Position numbers and translations under genes: made by a program
Part shown: in pieces, positions 1 through 8,505 of the stretch
Numbering within the stretch: position 1 is the stretch's first letter
Layout: each line of letters starts with the position of its first letter
Source of the DNA: Paraburkholderia xenovorans LB400
GTDB taxonomy: Bacteria > Pseudomonadota > Gammaproteobacteria > Burkholderiales > Burkholderiaceae
Assembly: GCF_000013645.1 (NCBI RefSeq)
Contig: NC_007951.1
Span: 3,720,001 to 3,784,000, forward strand
Reading direction: 5' to 3'
Length of the DNA: 64,000 nt
The notes under the pieces: model-generated
What the model saw: the letters and a program-made list of their open reading frames with translations, nothing else
Database searches by the model: none
Told to the model about the DNA's origin: nothing

Positions 1-798
1 AATCTGGAGTTCCTGATCGACCGGCTCGCGCGCCTGACCACGCCGGCAGGCCGCCCGCTCGATCTGACGCTGACCACCAACGGTTCGCTGCTGGAGCGCA
101 AGGCACGCAGCCTGAAGGACGCCGGTCTGACCCGCGTCACGGTGAGTCTGGACGCGCTCGACGACACACTGTTTCGCCGCATGAACGACGCCGACTTCGC
201 CGTTGCCGACGTGCTGGACGGCATTGCCGCCGCGCATGCGGTAGGCCTCGCGCCGGTCAAGGTGAACATGGTCGTCAAACGCGGCACCAACGACGGCGAA
301 ATCGTGCCGATGGCGCGTCATTTCAAAGGTTCGGGCGCGGTACTGCGCTTTATCGAATACATGGACGTCGGCACCTCGAACGGTTGGAATATGACCGAAG
401 TGCTCCCGTCCGCCGACGTGGTCACCCGCATCGCCGAACACTTCCCGCTCGCGCCGCTCGAAGCGCACAGCGCCGCCGAGACCGCCCAGCGCTGGGGTTA
501 TGTGGACGGCGGCGGTGAGATCGGCGTGATTTCGAGCGTGACGCGCGCCTTTTGCGGCAGTTGCACGCGAGCGCGTCTTTCCACCGAAGGCAAGCTCTAT
601 CTGTGCCTGTTCGCGTCGGCGGGGCACGACCTGCGCACGCTGGTGCGCAACGGTTCGGGCGATGCCGATATCGCCACTGCCGTCGCCGAAATCTGGCAAG
701 GCCGCGGCGACCGCTATTCGCAACTGCGCGGCAGCCAGTCCGCCGATTCGCGCGTTCGCGACGGCCGCCGGGTCGAAATGTCGTACATCGGCGGCTGA
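1..798 (+). CDS. moaA: GTP 3',8-cyclase MoaA, C-terminal part (5' end outside window)
   Basis: The reading frame is open from base 1, so the N-terminus with the first radical-SAM CxxxCxxC cluster lies upstream of the window. The visible part continues a radical SAM barrel (LTLTTNGSLLE, VTVSLDALDD) and ends with the MoaA-specific second Fe-S cluster site CGSCTRARLS...CLFA, which in this family binds the 4Fe-4S cluster that holds GTP. The protein ends in a Gly/Arg-rich segment close to the usual MoaA end (SYIGG rather than GG alone). MoaA converts GTP to the cyclic precursor of molybdopterin in the cytoplasm. It is followed 10 bp later by mobA and then moeA on the same strand, a molybdenum cofactor operon. 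The identification is secure. Confidence 0.96.
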   Translation, partial: NLEFLIDRLARLTTPAGRPLDLTLTTNGSLLERKARSLKDAGLTRVTVSLDALDDTLFRRMNDADFAVADVLDGIAAAHAVGLAPVKVNMVVKRGTNDGEIVPMARHFKGSGAVLRFIEYMDVGTSNGWNMTEVLPSADVVTRIAEHFPLAPLEAHSAAETAQRWGYVDGGGEIGVISSVTRAFCGSCTRARLSTEGKLYLCLFASAGHDLRTLVRNGSGDADIATAVAEIWQGRGDRYSQLRGSQSADSRVRDGRRVEMSYIGG

Positions 799-808
799 GC
801 GGCGGCGC

Positions 809-1423
809 ATGAAACCTGCACGCGAACACATTACCGGCCTTTTGCTCGCTGGCGGCCGCGGCACACGCATGGGCGGTGCCGACAAGGGCCTGCAAACGCT
901 GCACGGCGAGCCGCTCGCCGCCCACGTGCTCGAGCGCCTCGCGCCGCAAACCGGCGCCCGGCTGATCAGCGCGAATCGTCATCTGGAGGCTTACGCCGCA
1001 CTCGGTGCGCCGTTCGGCGCCACGGTCGTGGCCGATACGCTGGCCGGATTTCCAGGCCCGCTGGCAGGCCTGCTCGCCGGCTTGCGCGCAGCCGGAACCG
1101 GCTATGTGCTCAGCGCGCCCTGCGACTCGCCGTGGCTGCCCGCCGAACTGGCCGAGCGCCTCGCGCACGCGCTGGACTCCAACGGCGCCGACATCGCCAC
1201 GGTCAGCACCACCGACGCGCACGGCCGGGTGTCCCTGCATCCGGTCTTCGCGCTGTTGCGCAGAGATCTCGCGGACGATCTATCGGCCTTTCTGGAAGCC
1301 GGCGAGCGCAAAGTCCGCACGTGGTACGCGCGCCACAAGACGGTGGAAGTCGTCTTTACCGACGAGCGCGCGTTTTACAATATCAATTCGCTACAAGAAC
1401 TCGCCGACCTCGAACGTGATTGA
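809..1423 (+). CDS. mobA: Molybdenum cofactor guanylyltransferase MobA
   Basis: 204 residues from the ATG at 809, a normal MobA length. The N-terminus carries the nucleotidyltransferase signature LLLAGGRGTRMGGADKGL, with the Lys and Gly residues that bind GTP, and the mid-part has the metal-binding SAPCDSPWLP. MobA attaches GMP to Mo-molybdopterin to make the guanine dinucleotide form used by DMSO-reductase-type enzymes. An upstream in-frame start at 662 would run inside moaA, so the ATG 10 bp after moaA is preferred. It overlaps the possible TTG start region of moeA, consistent with one transcript. Confidence 0.95.
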   Translation: MKPAREHITGLLLAGGRGTRMGGADKGLQTLHGEPLAAHVLERLAPQTGARLISANRHLEAYAALGAPFGATVVADTLAGFPGPLAGLLAGLRAAGTGYVLSAPCDSPWLPAELAERLAHALDSNGADIATVSTTDAHGRVSLHPVFALLRRDLADDLSAFLEAGERKVRTWYARHKTVEVVFTDERAFYNINSLQELADLERD

Positions 1424-1497
1424 GGCCCCGGTTGAAATTCCGCTCCGGCCGCGCGGCAACTGCCGCTGCCGCCCCCGGCCGCGACGTCCAGCTCTTC

Positions 1498-2799
1498 ATG
1501 ACCACGCTTAACGAATTCTCCCGCTGCGTCGCGCAGTACGATCCTCACGCGCTACCCGTCCCGGCCGCTCAGGCGATTGTTCGCCAGTGGGCCGCACCGG
1601 TCACGGCCATTGAACGCGTGCCGCTGCGCGACGCGCTCGACCGCGTGCTCGCGGCCGATATCGTGTCGCCGATCGACGTCCCCGCCCACGACAACTCCGC
1701 GATGGACGGCTACGCGTTCAACCGCGCGGCACTCGCCGGCGGCGGCGCCGGCGTCGAGCTGGCCGTGGTCGGCAAAGCGCTGGCCGGGCACCCGTTCACG
1801 GGCCGCGTCGAAACCACACAATGCGTGCGCGTCATGACCGGCGCCTGCATGCCTGCCGGCTGCGACACGGTCGTGCCGCAGGAACTCGTCGAGCGCGCCG
1901 CCGGCGCCAGTTCGATCCGCTTCGCCGCCAACGCCGTGGCGGCCGGCGCGAACCGCCGCCTCGCCGGCGAAGATCTCGCACGCGGTCATATTGCGTTGCG
2001 GGCGGGCCGCATCATGCGCGCGTCGGACCTCGGTTTGCTGGCCTCGCTCGGCATCGGCGAAATCAGTGTCAGGCGGCGTTTGCGCGTCGCCTTCTTTTCG
2101 ACCGGCGACGAATTGCGCTCGCTCGGCGAACCGCTCGGCCCGGGCTGCGTGTACGACAGCAACCGCTACACGCTGTTCGCCATGCTGCGGCGCCTGAATA
2201 TCGACACGCTCGATCTCGGCGTGGTGCGCGACGAGCCGGCCGCGATGGAAGCCGCCCTGCGCAGCGCCGCGGCGAGCGCCGACGTGGTGCTGACCTCGGG
2301 CGGCGTCTCGGTCGGCGAGGCGGATTTCACCAGGCAGCTGCTGCAGACTTTCGGCGACGTCGCCTTCTGGAGTCTCGCCATGCGGCCGGGCCGCCCGCTT
2401 GCCTTCGGCCGCGTCTGGTCCGGCGAACGGCCGGGTCTTGGGCTTCCCGCGTTATTCTTCGGTTTGCCGGGCAATCCGGTCGCCGTGATGGTGACCTTCT
2501 ATCAGATCGTGCGCGAAGTGCTGCTGCTGATGTCGGGCGCCACACCGCAACCGCTGCCGGTCATTCACGCCGTGAGCCGGCAGGCGATCCGCAAACGCGC
2601 CGGCCGCACCGAGTTCCAGCGTGGCGTCGCCGAACCGGACGCGCACGGACAATGGCATGTCACGCCAACCGGCTCGCAAAGCTCGGGCGTGCTGAGTTCG
2701 ATGAGCGAAGCCAACTGCTTCATCGTGCTCGGACACGATGAAGGTGAGATTGGCGAAGGCGAACGCGTCGCGATCATGCTGTTCGACGGTCTCATCTGA
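1498..2799 (+). CDS. moeA: Molybdopterin molybdenumtransferase MoeA
   Basis: 433 residues from ATG 1498. The domain order is that of MoeA: N-terminal linker, domain II with DVPAHDNSAMDGYAF (the active-site Asp/Asn loop), and the MoCF-binding domain with VLTSGGVSVGEADF and FFGLPGNPVAVMVTF, followed by the C-terminal beta domain. MoeA inserts molybdate into adenylated molybdopterin. An in-frame TTG at 1420 would add 26 residues not typical of the family, so MTTLNEF is taken as the start. It is the last gene of the moaA-mobA-moeA run. The partner adenylyltransferase mog lies far away at 46362. Confidence 0.95.
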   Translation: MTTLNEFSRCVAQYDPHALPVPAAQAIVRQWAAPVTAIERVPLRDALDRVLAADIVSPIDVPAHDNSAMDGYAFNRAALAGGGAGVELAVVGKALAGHPFTGRVETTQCVRVMTGACMPAGCDTVVPQELVERAAGASSIRFAANAVAAGANRRLAGEDLARGHIALRAGRIMRASDLGLLASLGIGEISVRRRLRVAFFSTGDELRSLGEPLGPGCVYDSNRYTLFAMLRRLNIDTLDLGVVRDEPAAMEAALRSAAASADVVLTSGGVSVGEADFTRQLLQTFGDVAFWSLAMRPGRPLAFGRVWSGERPGLGLPALFFGLPGNPVAVMVTFYQIVREVLLLMSGATPQPLPVIHAVSRQAIRKRAGRTEFQRGVAEPDAHGQWHVTPTGSQSSGVLSSMSEANCFIVLGHDEGEIGEGERVAIMLFDGLI

Positions 2800-2902
2800 C
2801 GCCCGGCTCGCGGCACGCTCTCACCAGCGGTGAACAGGCAGTCAACAGGCGGCTCATTTACAGCTTCACCCATTACCACTACGACACACGGGTTTGACTT
2901 AC

Positions 2903-3178
2903 ATGAAAAAACAGATCTCGTTCATTGCACCGGGACAGACGGCCAAAGCACTGATCCTCGTGTACCTGACGTTTTCGGTACCGATCGTGCTGCTGGGCGT
3001 ACTGGTCGCGTTCGTGCGCTATGGCTCGGTGGAGCTGAGCACGGTGTTCAGCGCGCTGCTGCTGAATGCGATTCTCGGCTTCATCCTGCTGTGGATCGCA
3101 TGCCACGCATACAACTGGGTTGCGTCGCGCTTCGGCGGTATTGAAATCCAGCTGACCGACGCCCCGGAAGAAGCGTAA
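2903..3178 (+). CDS. Small two-segment membrane protein, function unknown
   Basis: 91 residues from ATG 2903 (an in-frame TTG lies 9 bp upstream). Two hydrophobic segments are visible, about residues 15-40 (ALILVYLTFSVPIVLLGVLV) and 51-72, with a short acidic C-terminus (LTDAPEEA). No catalytic motif is seen and the family is not recognised. The stop overlaps the next ATG by one base (TAATG), so translation is probably coupled to the acetyltransferase downstream. Confidence 0.75.
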   Translation: MKKQISFIAPGQTAKALILVYLTFSVPIVLLGVLVAFVRYGSVELSTVFSALLLNAILGFILLWIACHAYNWVASRFGGIEIQLTDAPEEA

Positions 3179-3702
3179 TGCCCGCGACGATCCGTGCCGC
3201 CACGCCCGCGGATACCGGCGCGATCTTCGCGCTGACGTACGAGCTCGCGGAATTCGAAAGCCTCACGCATGTGTTCGTCGCGACCGAAGAAGGCCTGCAC
3301 GACGCGCTGTTCGGCGCGCGGCCTTCCATCGAGGCGCTGGTCGCGGAAAACGAAAGCCGCATCGTCGGCTATGCGCTGTTCTTCCACAACTACTCGAGTT
3401 TCGTCGGCAAGCGCGGACTGTATCTCGAAGACGTCTATGTACAACCCTCGCAACGCGGCAGCGGTCTGGGCACCGCATTGCTTCGGCGCCTCGCCGCACT
3501 GGCGGTGGAACGGCAATGCGGGCGGTTCGAATGGACCGTGCTGGACTGGAACCGGCAGGCCATCAGCTTCTACGAAAAGATGGGCGCGACCGTCATGCCG
3601 GACTGGCGCGTGGTGCGCCTGACGGGTAACGCGCTCGAACAGCTGGCGGCGGGGGCTGACGCAGGTCAACCTCTCGCGCCTGCCCCATCACCTCTGCGTT
3701 AA
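3178..3702 (+). CDS. GNAT family N-acetyltransferase
   Basis: 174 residues. The GNAT fold is clear: an N-terminal IRAATPADTGAIFALTYELAEFE strand/helix, EDVYVQPSQRGSGLGTALLRRLAALA, which contains the Q/RxxGxG/A acetyl-CoA pyrophosphate loop, and the C-terminal FEWTVLDWNRQAISFYEKMGA motif common to spermidine/diamine-type and general GNAT enzymes. The acceptor substrate cannot be told from sequence. It overlaps the upstream membrane protein gene by one base. Confidence 0.88.
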   Translation: MPATIRAATPADTGAIFALTYELAEFESLTHVFVATEEGLHDALFGARPSIEALVAENESRIVGYALFFHNYSSFVGKRGLYLEDVYVQPSQRGSGLGTALLRRLAALAVERQCGRFEWTVLDWNRQAISFYEKMGATVMPDWRVVRLTGNALEQLAAGADAGQPLAPAPSPLR

Positions 3703-3712
3703 CCCAGTACCC

Positions 3713-5158
3713 TCATTGCTCTTCGGGTTCCACACCCGACAGCGCGTCGCCGAGCAACCCGCTCGCTTCCTCGCCAGGCAATGCCTCGACGTCGCGCAAT
3801 CTGCGGCTCATGACACGGGTGCGCGTTTCCGCCGCCTCGATGGAACGCGTGACGGTTTCCAGTTGCGCCTTTGTTTTGGCCAGCACATCACCGAACTTGC
3901 CGAACTCCGTTTTCACCGCGCCGAGCACCTGCCACACCTCGCTCGAGCGCTTTTCGATCGCGAGCGTGCGGAAACCCATCTGCAAGCTATTGAGCAAGGC
4001 GGTCAGCGTGGTCGGCCCCGCAATCGTCACACGGTAGTCGCGTTGCAGCAGGTCCGTGAGGCCCGGCCGACGCAATACCTCTGCGTATAAACCTTCGGTC
4101 GGCAGGAACAGCAACGCGAAATCCGTGGTGTGCGGCGGCGACACGTACTTCTCGGCGATCGTGCGTGCCTCGGCGCGAATCCGCGCTTCGAGCGCGCGTG
4201 ACGCTTCTTCCACCGCGACCGGATCGGCGCGCTCCTGCGCTTCGATCAGACGCTCGTAGTCTTCGCGCGGAAACTTGGCGTCGATGGGCAGCCAGACCGG
4301 CGTGGCCGCAGCGCCAGCCTCCGCGCGCCCCGGCAGCCTGATCGCAAACTCGACGCGCTCCGTGCTCTTCGGCACCGTCGCGATGTTCTTCGCGTACTGA
4401 TCCGCGGTGAGCAGTTGTTCGAGCAACGCTTCCAGTTGCACCTCGCCCCACGTGCCGCGTGTCTTCACATTGGTGAGCACCTTCTTCAGATCGCCGACGC
4501 CCGCCGCCAGCGTCTGCATCTCGCCCAGACCGCGATGGACCTGCTCGAGCCGGTCGGACACCAGCTTGAACGACTCACCCAGACGCTGTTCGAGCGTGGC
4601 GTGCAGCTTTTCGTCGACGGTGCGGCGCATCTCCTCCAGCTTGACCGAGTTGTTCGTCTCGATATCCTTCAGCCGCTGTTCGATGGTCGCCCGCACCTCG
4701 GCGAAACGGCGATCGTTCGCCTCCGTGAGCTGGCCAAGCTGCAGGCTCAGCGTGTCGCCGAACTGTTTGAGCGAGCGGCCCTGCTCGTCGCGCGCCTGCT
4801 GGGCCTGCGCCTGCAGACTGTGGCGCACGGCGTCGAGCTGCTGCGCGAATCCGTCGATCTTGCCGCCCTGCACCGTCGTCATACTGCTGAACTGCGCGGC
4901 CAGCGTCTGCTGAAAATGCGCAAAGCCGCTGCTCTGCTCGGTACGCGACACGCGCGCGGTCTCGGCGATGTCATTGCGCAGTTGCCGTTCGAGGCGCTCA
5001 TAGGCGTGCGCCTGCGCGTCGGTCGCGGCGTCCATGCGCTCGCTGAGCAGTTCGAAGTGTTCGCGGTTCCCGGCGCTATGACCGCGCATCAGCAAAGCCA
5101 GCGCGATGACCAATGCGACCGCCAGCACCGCGACGGCCGCCACCAGAATCATGGTCAT
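3713..5158 (-). CDS. rmuC: DNA recombination protein RmuC homologue
   Basis: 481 residues with an N-terminal membrane anchor (MILVAAVAVLAVALVIALALLM), a long predicted coiled coil at about residues 35-230, and the RmuC nuclease-like core containing LPGRAEAGAAATPVWLPIDAKFPREDYERL and FLPTEGLYAEVLRR. RmuC proteins limit DNA inversion between inverted repeats in E. coli; the biochemical mechanism is less certain. The start overlaps the stop of the upstream dehydrogenase by 4 bp (ATGA), indicating the same transcript. A second ATG two codons in is equally possible. Confidence 0.92.
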   Translation of the reverse strand: MTMILVAAVAVLAVALVIALALLMRGHSAGNREHFELLSERMDAATDAQAHAYERLERQLRNDIAETARVSRTEQSSGFAHFQQTLAAQFSSMTTVQGGKIDGFAQQLDAVRHSLQAQAQQARDEQGRSLKQFGDTLSLQLGQLTEANDRRFAEVRATIEQRLKDIETNNSVKLEEMRRTVDEKLHATLEQRLGESFKLVSDRLEQVHRGLGEMQTLAAGVGDLKKVLTNVKTRGTWGEVQLEALLEQLLTADQYAKNIATVPKSTERVEFAIRLPGRAEAGAAATPVWLPIDAKFPREDYERLIEAQERADPVAVEEASRALEARIRAEARTIAEKYVSPPHTTDFALLFLPTEGLYAEVLRRPGLTDLLQRDYRVTIAGPTTLTALLNSLQMGFRTLAIEKRSSEVWQVLGAVKTEFGKFGDVLAKTKAQLETVTRSIEAAETRTRVMSRRLRDVEALPGEEASGLLGDALSGVEPEEQ

Positions 5159-6144
5159 GAACGCGCCTTGCCGATAACCCCGGGATTGACCGGATTCGGC
5201 GGCCGGCCCGCGCGCGGGCCTTCACCCAGCCCCGCGATCAGATTGTCCGCGGCAAGATTCGCCATAGCGCGGCGCGTGGCTTCGGTCGCGCTGGCAATGT
5301 GCGGCGTCAGCACGACATTCGGCACGCTCAGGAGGTCCCGATTCAGATTCGGCTCGCCTTCGAACACATCGAGACCGGCTGCTGCGATCTGCTTCGAGCG
5401 CAATGCCTCGACGAGCGCCGCGTCGTCGACAATGCCGCCGCGTGCGATGTTGGTAAGCGTCGCGCTCGGCTTCATCAGCGCGAGTTCGGCCGCGCCGATC
5501 GTGTGATGGTTTTCCTTCGTGTACGGAAGGACGAGCACGACGTGATCGGCGCGCCGCAACAGATCCTGCTTCGACACATATCCGGCGTTCAGCTCGGCCT
5601 CGATCTCCGGCGCGACGCGCGAACGATTGTGATAAATCACCTGCATGTTGAAGCCCTTCGCACGGCGCGCCAGCGCCTGGCCGATCCGGCCCATGCCGAT
5701 CACGCCGAGCGTCGAGCCGTACAGATCGCTGCCGAGGAAACCGTCATACGTCCACTTCTGCCACTTGCCCGCGCGCAGCCAGTGCTCCGATTCGGCGATG
5801 CGGCGCGCCGCCGCCATCATCAGCGCCCAGCCGAAATCCGCCGTCGATTCGTTCAGCACGTCCGGCGTGTTGGTGCCGAGCACGTTAGCCGCGTTGAAGG
5901 CGGTCATGTCGAAGTTGTTGTAGCCCACCGCCATATTCGACACCACGCGCAGGCGCGGCGCCGCCGCGAGCACGGCAGCGCCAATCGGCTCGCCCGCGGT
6001 CAGCGCGCCGTCTTTGTCCGCGAGACGGCGTGTCAGTTCGTCAGCGGACAATACGTCGCCCTGATTCCAGTCGACGTCGAAATACTGTTTGAGCCGTTCG
6101 ATCACATCGGGAAAGATCGGACGGGCGACGAGGATCTTCTGCAT
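5155..6144 (-). CDS. D-isomer 2-hydroxyacid dehydrogenase (glyoxylate/hydroxypyruvate reductase type)
   Basis: 329 residues. The NAD(P)-binding motif GVIGMGRIGQALARRAKGF, the catalytic Arg in NIARGGIVDDAALVEAL, Glu in DVFEGEPNLN and His in VVLTPHIASAT are all present in the usual order. These enzymes reduce glyoxylate or hydroxypyruvate, or oxidise D-2-hydroxyacids, in the cytoplasm; the exact substrate is not decided by sequence. It lies between the antiporter gene and rmuC and overlaps rmuC by 4 bp. Confidence 0.92.
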   Translation of the reverse strand: MQKILVARPIFPDVIERLKQYFDVDWNQGDVLSADELTRRLADKDGALTAGEPIGAAVLAAAPRLRVVSNMAVGYNNFDMTAFNAANVLGTNTPDVLNESTADFGWALMMAAARRIAESEHWLRAGKWQKWTYDGFLGSDLYGSTLGVIGMGRIGQALARRAKGFNMQVIYHNRSRVAPEIEAELNAGYVSKQDLLRRADHVVLVLPYTKENHHTIGAAELALMKPSATLTNIARGGIVDDAALVEALRSKQIAAAGLDVFEGEPNLNRDLLSVPNVVLTPHIASATEATRRAMANLAADNLIAGLGEGPRAGRPPNPVNPGVIGKARS

Positions 6145-6186
6145 TGCAATTCTCCGTGTAGCGCGTCGAGTTCGATTGCCTCGACG

Positions 6187-7617
6187 TCAGAAAAAGAGCC
6201 AGCCGGTGACGAGGAAAAGCGGCAACAACACCGCGGCGGACCAGCCCAGATACGCGAAAAAACCCGGCATGCGAACGCCGCGCGACTCGGCGATCGCTTT
6301 CACCATGAAGTTCGGCGCATTGCCGATATACGTGTTCGCGCCCATGAACACCGCGCCCGCGGAGATCGCCGCGAGCGTGGTGGCGCCGGTGGTCATGAGC
6401 GCCTGCGCGTCGCCGCCGGCCAGGTTGAAGAACACGAGGTAAGTCGGCGCGTTGTCGAGAAACGAAGATAGCAGCCCGGTCGTCCAGAAGTACATCAGGT
6501 CGTGCGGCCGGCCCGATGCGTCGTTGACCAGATGGACGATGCCGGCGAAGGCCCCCGCCTCGCCCGCCCGCAGGATCGTGATGACCGGCGCGATCGTCAC
6601 GAAGATGCCGGCGAACAGTTTGGCCACCTCTTCGATCGGCGCCCAGTTGAAGTCGTTGCCCGCGCGAGCCGCGCGCGGCGTGAGCGCCAACGAGAGCAAC
6701 GTGACGCCGATCAGCGCGCCATCGCGCACGGCATTTTGCAGCGCGACGTGCGTGCCGAACACGTCGAACTCCACGCCCGGCTTCCATAGTCCGCTCAGCA
6801 GCACGAGCGCGACCACCGCGGCCAGAAGCACGAAATTGATCTTGCCGTCGATGCCGAGCAGCGACGAGTCGGGCGTGGGATCGAGAAAGCGCGAGCGCTC
6901 TTCTTCGCGCCGGTGAAAGTAGTACGAATCGAGCGCATGGAAACCGATCAGCAACACCCCGCAGACGAACAGCATCGGCAGCGCCAGATGCGTGGTGGTC
7001 CAGAAGAAACTCACGCCCTGCAGAAAGCCGAGAAAGAGCGGCGGGTCGCCCAGCGGCGAAAGCGAGCCGCCCGCGTTCGCCACCAGGAAGATGAAAAACA
7101 CGACCACATGCACCACGTGCTTGCGATTGTCGTTGGCGCGCAGCAACGGGCGGATCAGCAGCATGGCCGCGCCAGTCGTGCCCATGATGCTCGCGAGCAA
7201 CGTGCCGAGCGCGAGAATCCCGGTGTTCAGACGCGGCGTGCCGTGCAGATTGCCGCGCACGCAGATCCCGCCCGCCACCGTGTACAGCGCCGTCAGCAGC
7301 ACAATGAACGGAATGTATTCTTCGAGCAGCGCATGCACGAGCGTGCCGAACGCGACGCCGGTACCGAAGCTGAGTGCGAACGGCACGAGGAACACGAGCG
7401 CCCACGCAGCCGCGATCTTGCCGAAATGGTGATGCCAGAACACCGGCGCGATCAGCGGAAACACCGCGATCGACAGCAGCATGGCCGCGAACGGCAGCCC
7501 CCACAACGCCGACATGGCGGCGCCGTCAAGCGTGGCGGCGGAGGCCAGTTGCGGCCAGCCAGCCAGCGTCAATGCAGCCGCGAGCCCCATGCCCGTGCAG
7601 ACGGCACGTCCTTTCAT
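6187..7617 (-). CDS. NhaD-like sodium:proton antiporter / ion transporter superfamily protein
   Basis: 476 residues from the ATG at 7617; an earlier in-frame start at 7677 would add 20 residues without membrane character. After a signal-like N-terminus (LTLAGWPQLASAA) there are about a dozen hydrophobic segments. Motifs GTTGAAMLLIRPLLRAN, ANAGGSLSPLGDPPLFLGFL and GLLSSFLDNAPTYLVFFNLA match the internal repeat and the acidic/Asn ion-binding loops of the NhaD/ArsB/citrate transporter superfamily. Cation exchange is the likely role, but anion or dicarboxylate transport cannot be excluded. It is 75 bp downstream of a lutC-like gene on the same strand. Confidence 0.85.
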   Translation of the reverse strand: MKGRAVCTGMGLAAALTLAGWPQLASAATLDGAAMSALWGLPFAAMLLSIAVFPLIAPVFWHHHFGKIAAAWALVFLVPFALSFGTGVAFGTLVHALLEEYIPFIVLLTALYTVAGGICVRGNLHGTPRLNTGILALGTLLASIMGTTGAAMLLIRPLLRANDNRKHVVHVVVFFIFLVANAGGSLSPLGDPPLFLGFLQGVSFFWTTTHLALPMLFVCGVLLIGFHALDSYYFHRREEERSRFLDPTPDSSLLGIDGKINFVLLAAVVALVLLSGLWKPGVEFDVFGTHVALQNAVRDGALIGVTLLSLALTPRAARAGNDFNWAPIEEVAKLFAGIFVTIAPVITILRAGEAGAFAGIVHLVNDASGRPHDLMYFWTTGLLSSFLDNAPTYLVFFNLAGGDAQALMTTGATTLAAISAGAVFMGANTYIGNAPNFMVKAIAESRGVRMPGFFAYLGWSAAVLLPLFLVTGWLFF

Positions 7618-7692
7618 AGCGTTTGAAGTCCTTGTTATTGCCGGCGGCCACGCGTGAGCACATGCGCCCCGTGGCACAGCCGCGCTTGCCGC

Positions 7693-8355
7693 TCAGACGC
7701 CCTGCACGACAATCACATGCACCCGGTAAGGCCCATGCGCGCCGAGCACGATGGTCTGCTCGATATCGCCGGTACGCGAAGGCCCGGAGACGAAATTGAC
7801 CGCGCGCGGAAGTTCACCGCGCTCTTTGCGGATCAGTTCGAACGCCTCTTCATGACCCGACACGATGCGCGAAGCCGGTACGACGGCAATGTGCGTTTCC
7901 GGCAGCAAACCGGCCGATGCATAAGTTTCCGGCCCCGACAGCAGCACGAGCGTGCCGGTCTCGGCGGTCGCGCAGAAGCAGCCGGTGAGACCGACCACGT
8001 CGCCGTCTCGCGGCTTGCGGAATTCGACGGTGAGGCCGGCTTCGGCCCACTGCAATTCCTGCAGCGTTTGCCAGGCAATGGCCTGCAACGGCAACGCGTG
8101 TTGCGTGAGGTAGCGATGCGCCGCAGCCGGCACGTCGCTCAGTGCCTCGACCGAATCGACCGTGGTCGCCATTTTGCGAGCTTGTTCGATGAAGCGCGCG
8201 ACGAGATCAGCCGGCATCTCCGGACGCGGCCCGGCAGGATGGCGCGCCAGGTAGTCCGCGGCGGCTTCGCGCTCGGCGGCGGAAGGCTCCGGCTCACGCC
8301 CTTGCGCTGCGCGGATGCGGGCCAGTATGTTGCGGCGGGCAATCGATGTATCCAT
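7693..8355 (-). CDS. lutC: LUD domain protein, LutC/YkgG-like
   Basis: 220 residues with the LUD-domain pattern: an N-terminal helical region, GDVVGLTGCFCATAETGTLVLLSGP in the middle and VSGPSRTGDIEQTIVLGAHGPYRVHVIVV at the end. LutC is the third component of the LutABC L-lactate oxidation system, but lutA and lutB are not next to it here, so a lactate role is only inferred. It lies 150 bp downstream of pncB on the same strand. Confidence 0.85.
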   Translation of the reverse strand: MDTSIARRNILARIRAAQGREPEPSAAEREAAADYLARHPAGPRPEMPADLVARFIEQARKMATTVDSVEALSDVPAAAHRYLTQHALPLQAIAWQTLQELQWAEAGLTVEFRKPRDGDVVGLTGCFCATAETGTLVLLSGPETYASAGLLPETHIAVVPASRIVSGHEEAFELIRKERGELPRAVNFVSGPSRTGDIEQTIVLGAHGPYRVHVIVVQGV

Positions 8356-8505
8356 GTGCGAAGTCCTCGTGTCGACAGCCGTGCGGGATGGCGGGAATTA
8401 TACCGGCCGCCTTGTGCGCGACCACCCTGGCCGAATGGCCGATTGCCGCGCATCGCCCACGCGGCTTACGCTATAGCCAGTTGCCATAGCCGGCTGCGAG
8501 CCGCG

